Source: Bog-473 sp963738135 (lineage in GTDB: Bacteria; Actinomycetota; Acidimicrobiia; Acidimicrobiales; RAAP-2). From it: 64,000 bases of DNA. The translations under genes were made by a program, and so were the position numbers. Positions 62,964 through 64,000 of the stretch are shown one piece after another. The notes below the pieces were generated by a model. That model did no database searches. It was given only the letters and a program-made list of their open reading frames with translations, and had not been told where the DNA came from. Location of the stretch: assembly GCA_963738135.1 (NCBI GenBank), contig CAVTVK010000001.1, positions 434,001 through 498,000 on the forward strand, read 5' to 3'. Positions within the stretch are counted from its first letter, which is position 1, and every line of letters begins with the position of its first letter.

Positions 62964-63770
62964 TCATGACGGGTCCAGCGCAGGGAGGGACTGCAAAAGC
63001 TGAGTCTGCATACAACGACCGAACGATCCGCTCGCGTCGTACAGGAGTGCTCCCGCGATTCCGATTCCATCCTCCCCCAGCGTCGATCGATCTCCGTTCA
63101 GGCCGATCCAATCACCATCGGGTTGTCGGACCAGGCTCACCGTGAGATCGAGACTCATGAACATCCATTTCTTGAGCGACAACAGCCTCGCAGTACCGCC
63201 CGAGGTGTAGTCCGCCGCTGCAAGCGCTGACTGCATGCCCGTCAAGGGCTTCCCGGCGATCGCAGGCACAAGCAGCCGAAACCAACCCGAGGTCGTCTTC
63301 TTTCCAGCAGCCGCGGTGTGCAGCGCCAGAGCCAGGCTCTCAAAGCCCGGCCAGCCCGCCCGGCTCTCCGGCAAGAGCGCCAGGTCTGCCGGAGGAGCGA
63401 TAACTTCCTCCTCTAGCTGGGGCAGCTCCTGATGTATCGGGGTGATGTAGAGCGCGGAGGCACGGGCCACGGCCCGCTCTCCGTCCCAGAGCACAGCGGA
63501 ACGACGCTGTACCTTTCGTCCTGCACTCTCATCGGTCACTTCGAGGCGAAGAGGATGGAGACGAACGGCAGCAAGAAGATCCACGGTGACGCGGGCAAGG
63601 GCACGATCCTCCGACTCGAGAGCCGCTGCAAACAGAGCGGCGATGGCTGCGCCGTGCAGGGCATCGGGACGCCAAGGCCCGACTGCAAAAGCGGTCGGTA
63701 CAAGGCACTCTCCCTCAGGAATGAACAAGGCGGAAATATCGGAGCGGGGAGTGAGGTCCGAGGTCGTCAC
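62964..63770 (-). CDS. Thioesterase-superfamily (double hotdog) protein
   Basis: The 268-residue protein starts at GTG 63770 (MTTSDLTPRSDISALF). It has VGPWRPDALHGAAIAALFAAAL, RVTVDLLAAVRLHPLRL and SLKKWMFMSLDLTVSLVRQPDGDWIGLN, the two halves of the TesB/4HBT_3 double hotdog. It would hydrolyse acyl-CoA. It is 79 bases upstream of the SDR on the same strand and probably in the same transcript. A 17-codon frame overlaps its start. Confidence 0.8.
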   Translation of the reverse strand: MTTSDLTPRSDISALFIPEGECLVPTAFAVGPWRPDALHGAAIAALFAAALESEDRALARVTVDLLAAVRLHPLRLEVTDESAGRKVQRRSAVLWDGERAVARASALYITPIHQELPQLEEEVIAPPADLALLPESRAGWPGFESLALALHTAAAGKKTTSGWFRLLVPAIAGKPLTGMQSALAAADYTSGGTARLLSLKKWMFMSLDLTVSLVRQPDGDWIGLNGDRSTLGEDGIGIAGALLYDASGSFGRCMQTQLLQSLPALDPS

Positions 63771-63820
63771 GAGAGATCAGTCCACCTCGCTACGAGATGT
63801 GTATCAATCAGATCGCTCAT
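63767..63820 (-). CDS. Possible 17-codon upstream ORF coupled to the thioesterase
   Basis: ATG 63820 follows AAAGGATTTTCT, a better ribosome binding site than that of the thioesterase. It reads MSDLIDTHLVARWTDLS and its TGA overlaps the thioesterase GTG (GTGA). It could be a leader for translational coupling, or the true start of the gene with a frameshift between. Confidence 0.4.
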   Translation of the reverse strand: MSDLIDTHLVARWTDLS

Positions 63821-64000
63821 AGAAAATCCTTTCACTAAACCGAGCTACGACTTGGGGGTGGTTTCGAGAATTGGCCTCGATATGAGACTCGGGCTCCAAC
63901 ATGCTCCTCAATCGCGCTCCTTCTACAGAAACGAAACCGGGCAGCCGTTTGTCACATGACTGTTGCGTAGTCCTGTCCCATTTGCTTTGGAGTTCGATCG
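63804..64000 (-). CDS. Open frame running off the right edge (C-terminal part), unrecognised
   Basis: From 64000 leftwards one frame stays open for 65 codons to a TGA at 63804. It contains KRLPGFVSVEGARLR and ARFSERIFYERSD. Base composition here is less GC-biased than in neighbours and I do not recognise it. It may be a gene end or chance. Confidence 0.25.
   Translation of the reverse strand, partial: IELQSKWDRTTQQSCDKRLPGFVSVEGARLRSMLEPESHIEANSRNHPQVVARFSERIFYERSD

Noticed and set aside
12394..64000. Second attachment site (repeat of the tRNA-Lys 3' end)
   Set aside because: I looked by eye for the T-arm and acceptor sequence downstream and saw none, so the right end of the presumed island cannot be set.

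Overview
The window is GC-rich, actinobacterial DNA, most likely from an Acidimicrobiia-type organism. I infer this from the secreted protein at 431-2362, which carries repeats around 'LVASDGGIF' and 'LNKPIVGM' that I associate with that class. A mycofactocin-coupled SDR, a deazaflavin (F420)-type nitroreductase, a LivH-LivM-LivG fusion and several leaderless GTG starts fit the same group. No replication, ribosomal or CRISPR genes are present. The content is largely lipid-like or xenobiotic catabolism.

Layout. (1) 1-12.1 kb is ordinary CoA metabolism: a partial HMG-CoA-synthase-like gene, the secreted repeat protein, a methyltransferase, thioesterase, acyl-CoA synthetase, DUF35 plus thiolase pair, VOC protein, acetyl-CoA synthetase, DUF985 cupin and acyl-CoA dehydrogenase. 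(2) At 12.3 kb a tRNA-Lys(CUU) is followed by a tyrosine integrase. Behind it, 14.2-18.3 kb holds broken genes: alditol oxidase, Zn-alcohol dehydrogenase, alpha/beta-hydrolase tail and SDRs, with an intact phosphotransferase and a SnoaL-like protein among them. (3) 18.4-23.9 kb has a cyclodeaminase, a MarR / truncated haemoglobin / nitronate monooxygenase group, a ClC channel and a frameshifted DUF3565-DUF1971 gene. (4) 24.2-35 kb is a divergent catabolic region. A six-gene leftward operon (cupin, SnoaL, SDR, amidase, CocE-type hydrolase) faces a rightward set (ABC substrate-binding protein, two alpha/beta hydrolases, amidohydrolase, SRPBCC protein). (5) 35.4-40.6 kb has a broken SDR, a luciferase-like monooxygenase divergent from an IclR regulator, an esterase and a second phosphotransferase. 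(6) 40.6-47.5 kb is a leftward branched-chain-type ABC transporter operon in which substrate-binding protein plus livF has been duplicated. The second livF is now a relic and the binding-protein genes share a near-identical 5' half. (7) 47.8-58.8 kb is a rightward operon: acyl-CoA synthetase, then ALDH, amidohydrolase, ferredoxin, SDR, P450, F420-type reductase, CoA transferase, DUF35 protein and a thiolase-fold protein lacking the thiolase cysteine, followed by TetR. (8) 59.5-63.8 kb runs leftward: two overlapping acyl-CoA dehydrogenases, an SDR and a thioesterase.

How it fits together (inference). The transporter and extracytoplasmic hydrolases would import or open an ester- or amide-containing, probably cyclic hydrophobic substrate. 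P450/ferredoxin, SDR and ALDH would oxidise it, CoA ligase or CoA transferase would activate it, and the paired dehydrogenases with the DUF35/thiolase-fold pair would shorten it. The last pair resembles the steroid side-chain aldolase Ltp2-ChsH2(DUF35). A recurring palindrome around TTGACATTGATATCAA sits in the -35/-10 spacer of several of these promoters and suggests one cluster-wide regulon. Frameshifts are unusually common, and three broken SDRs are shifted at the same structural point. Sequencing indels and true decay cannot be told apart from this window alone.
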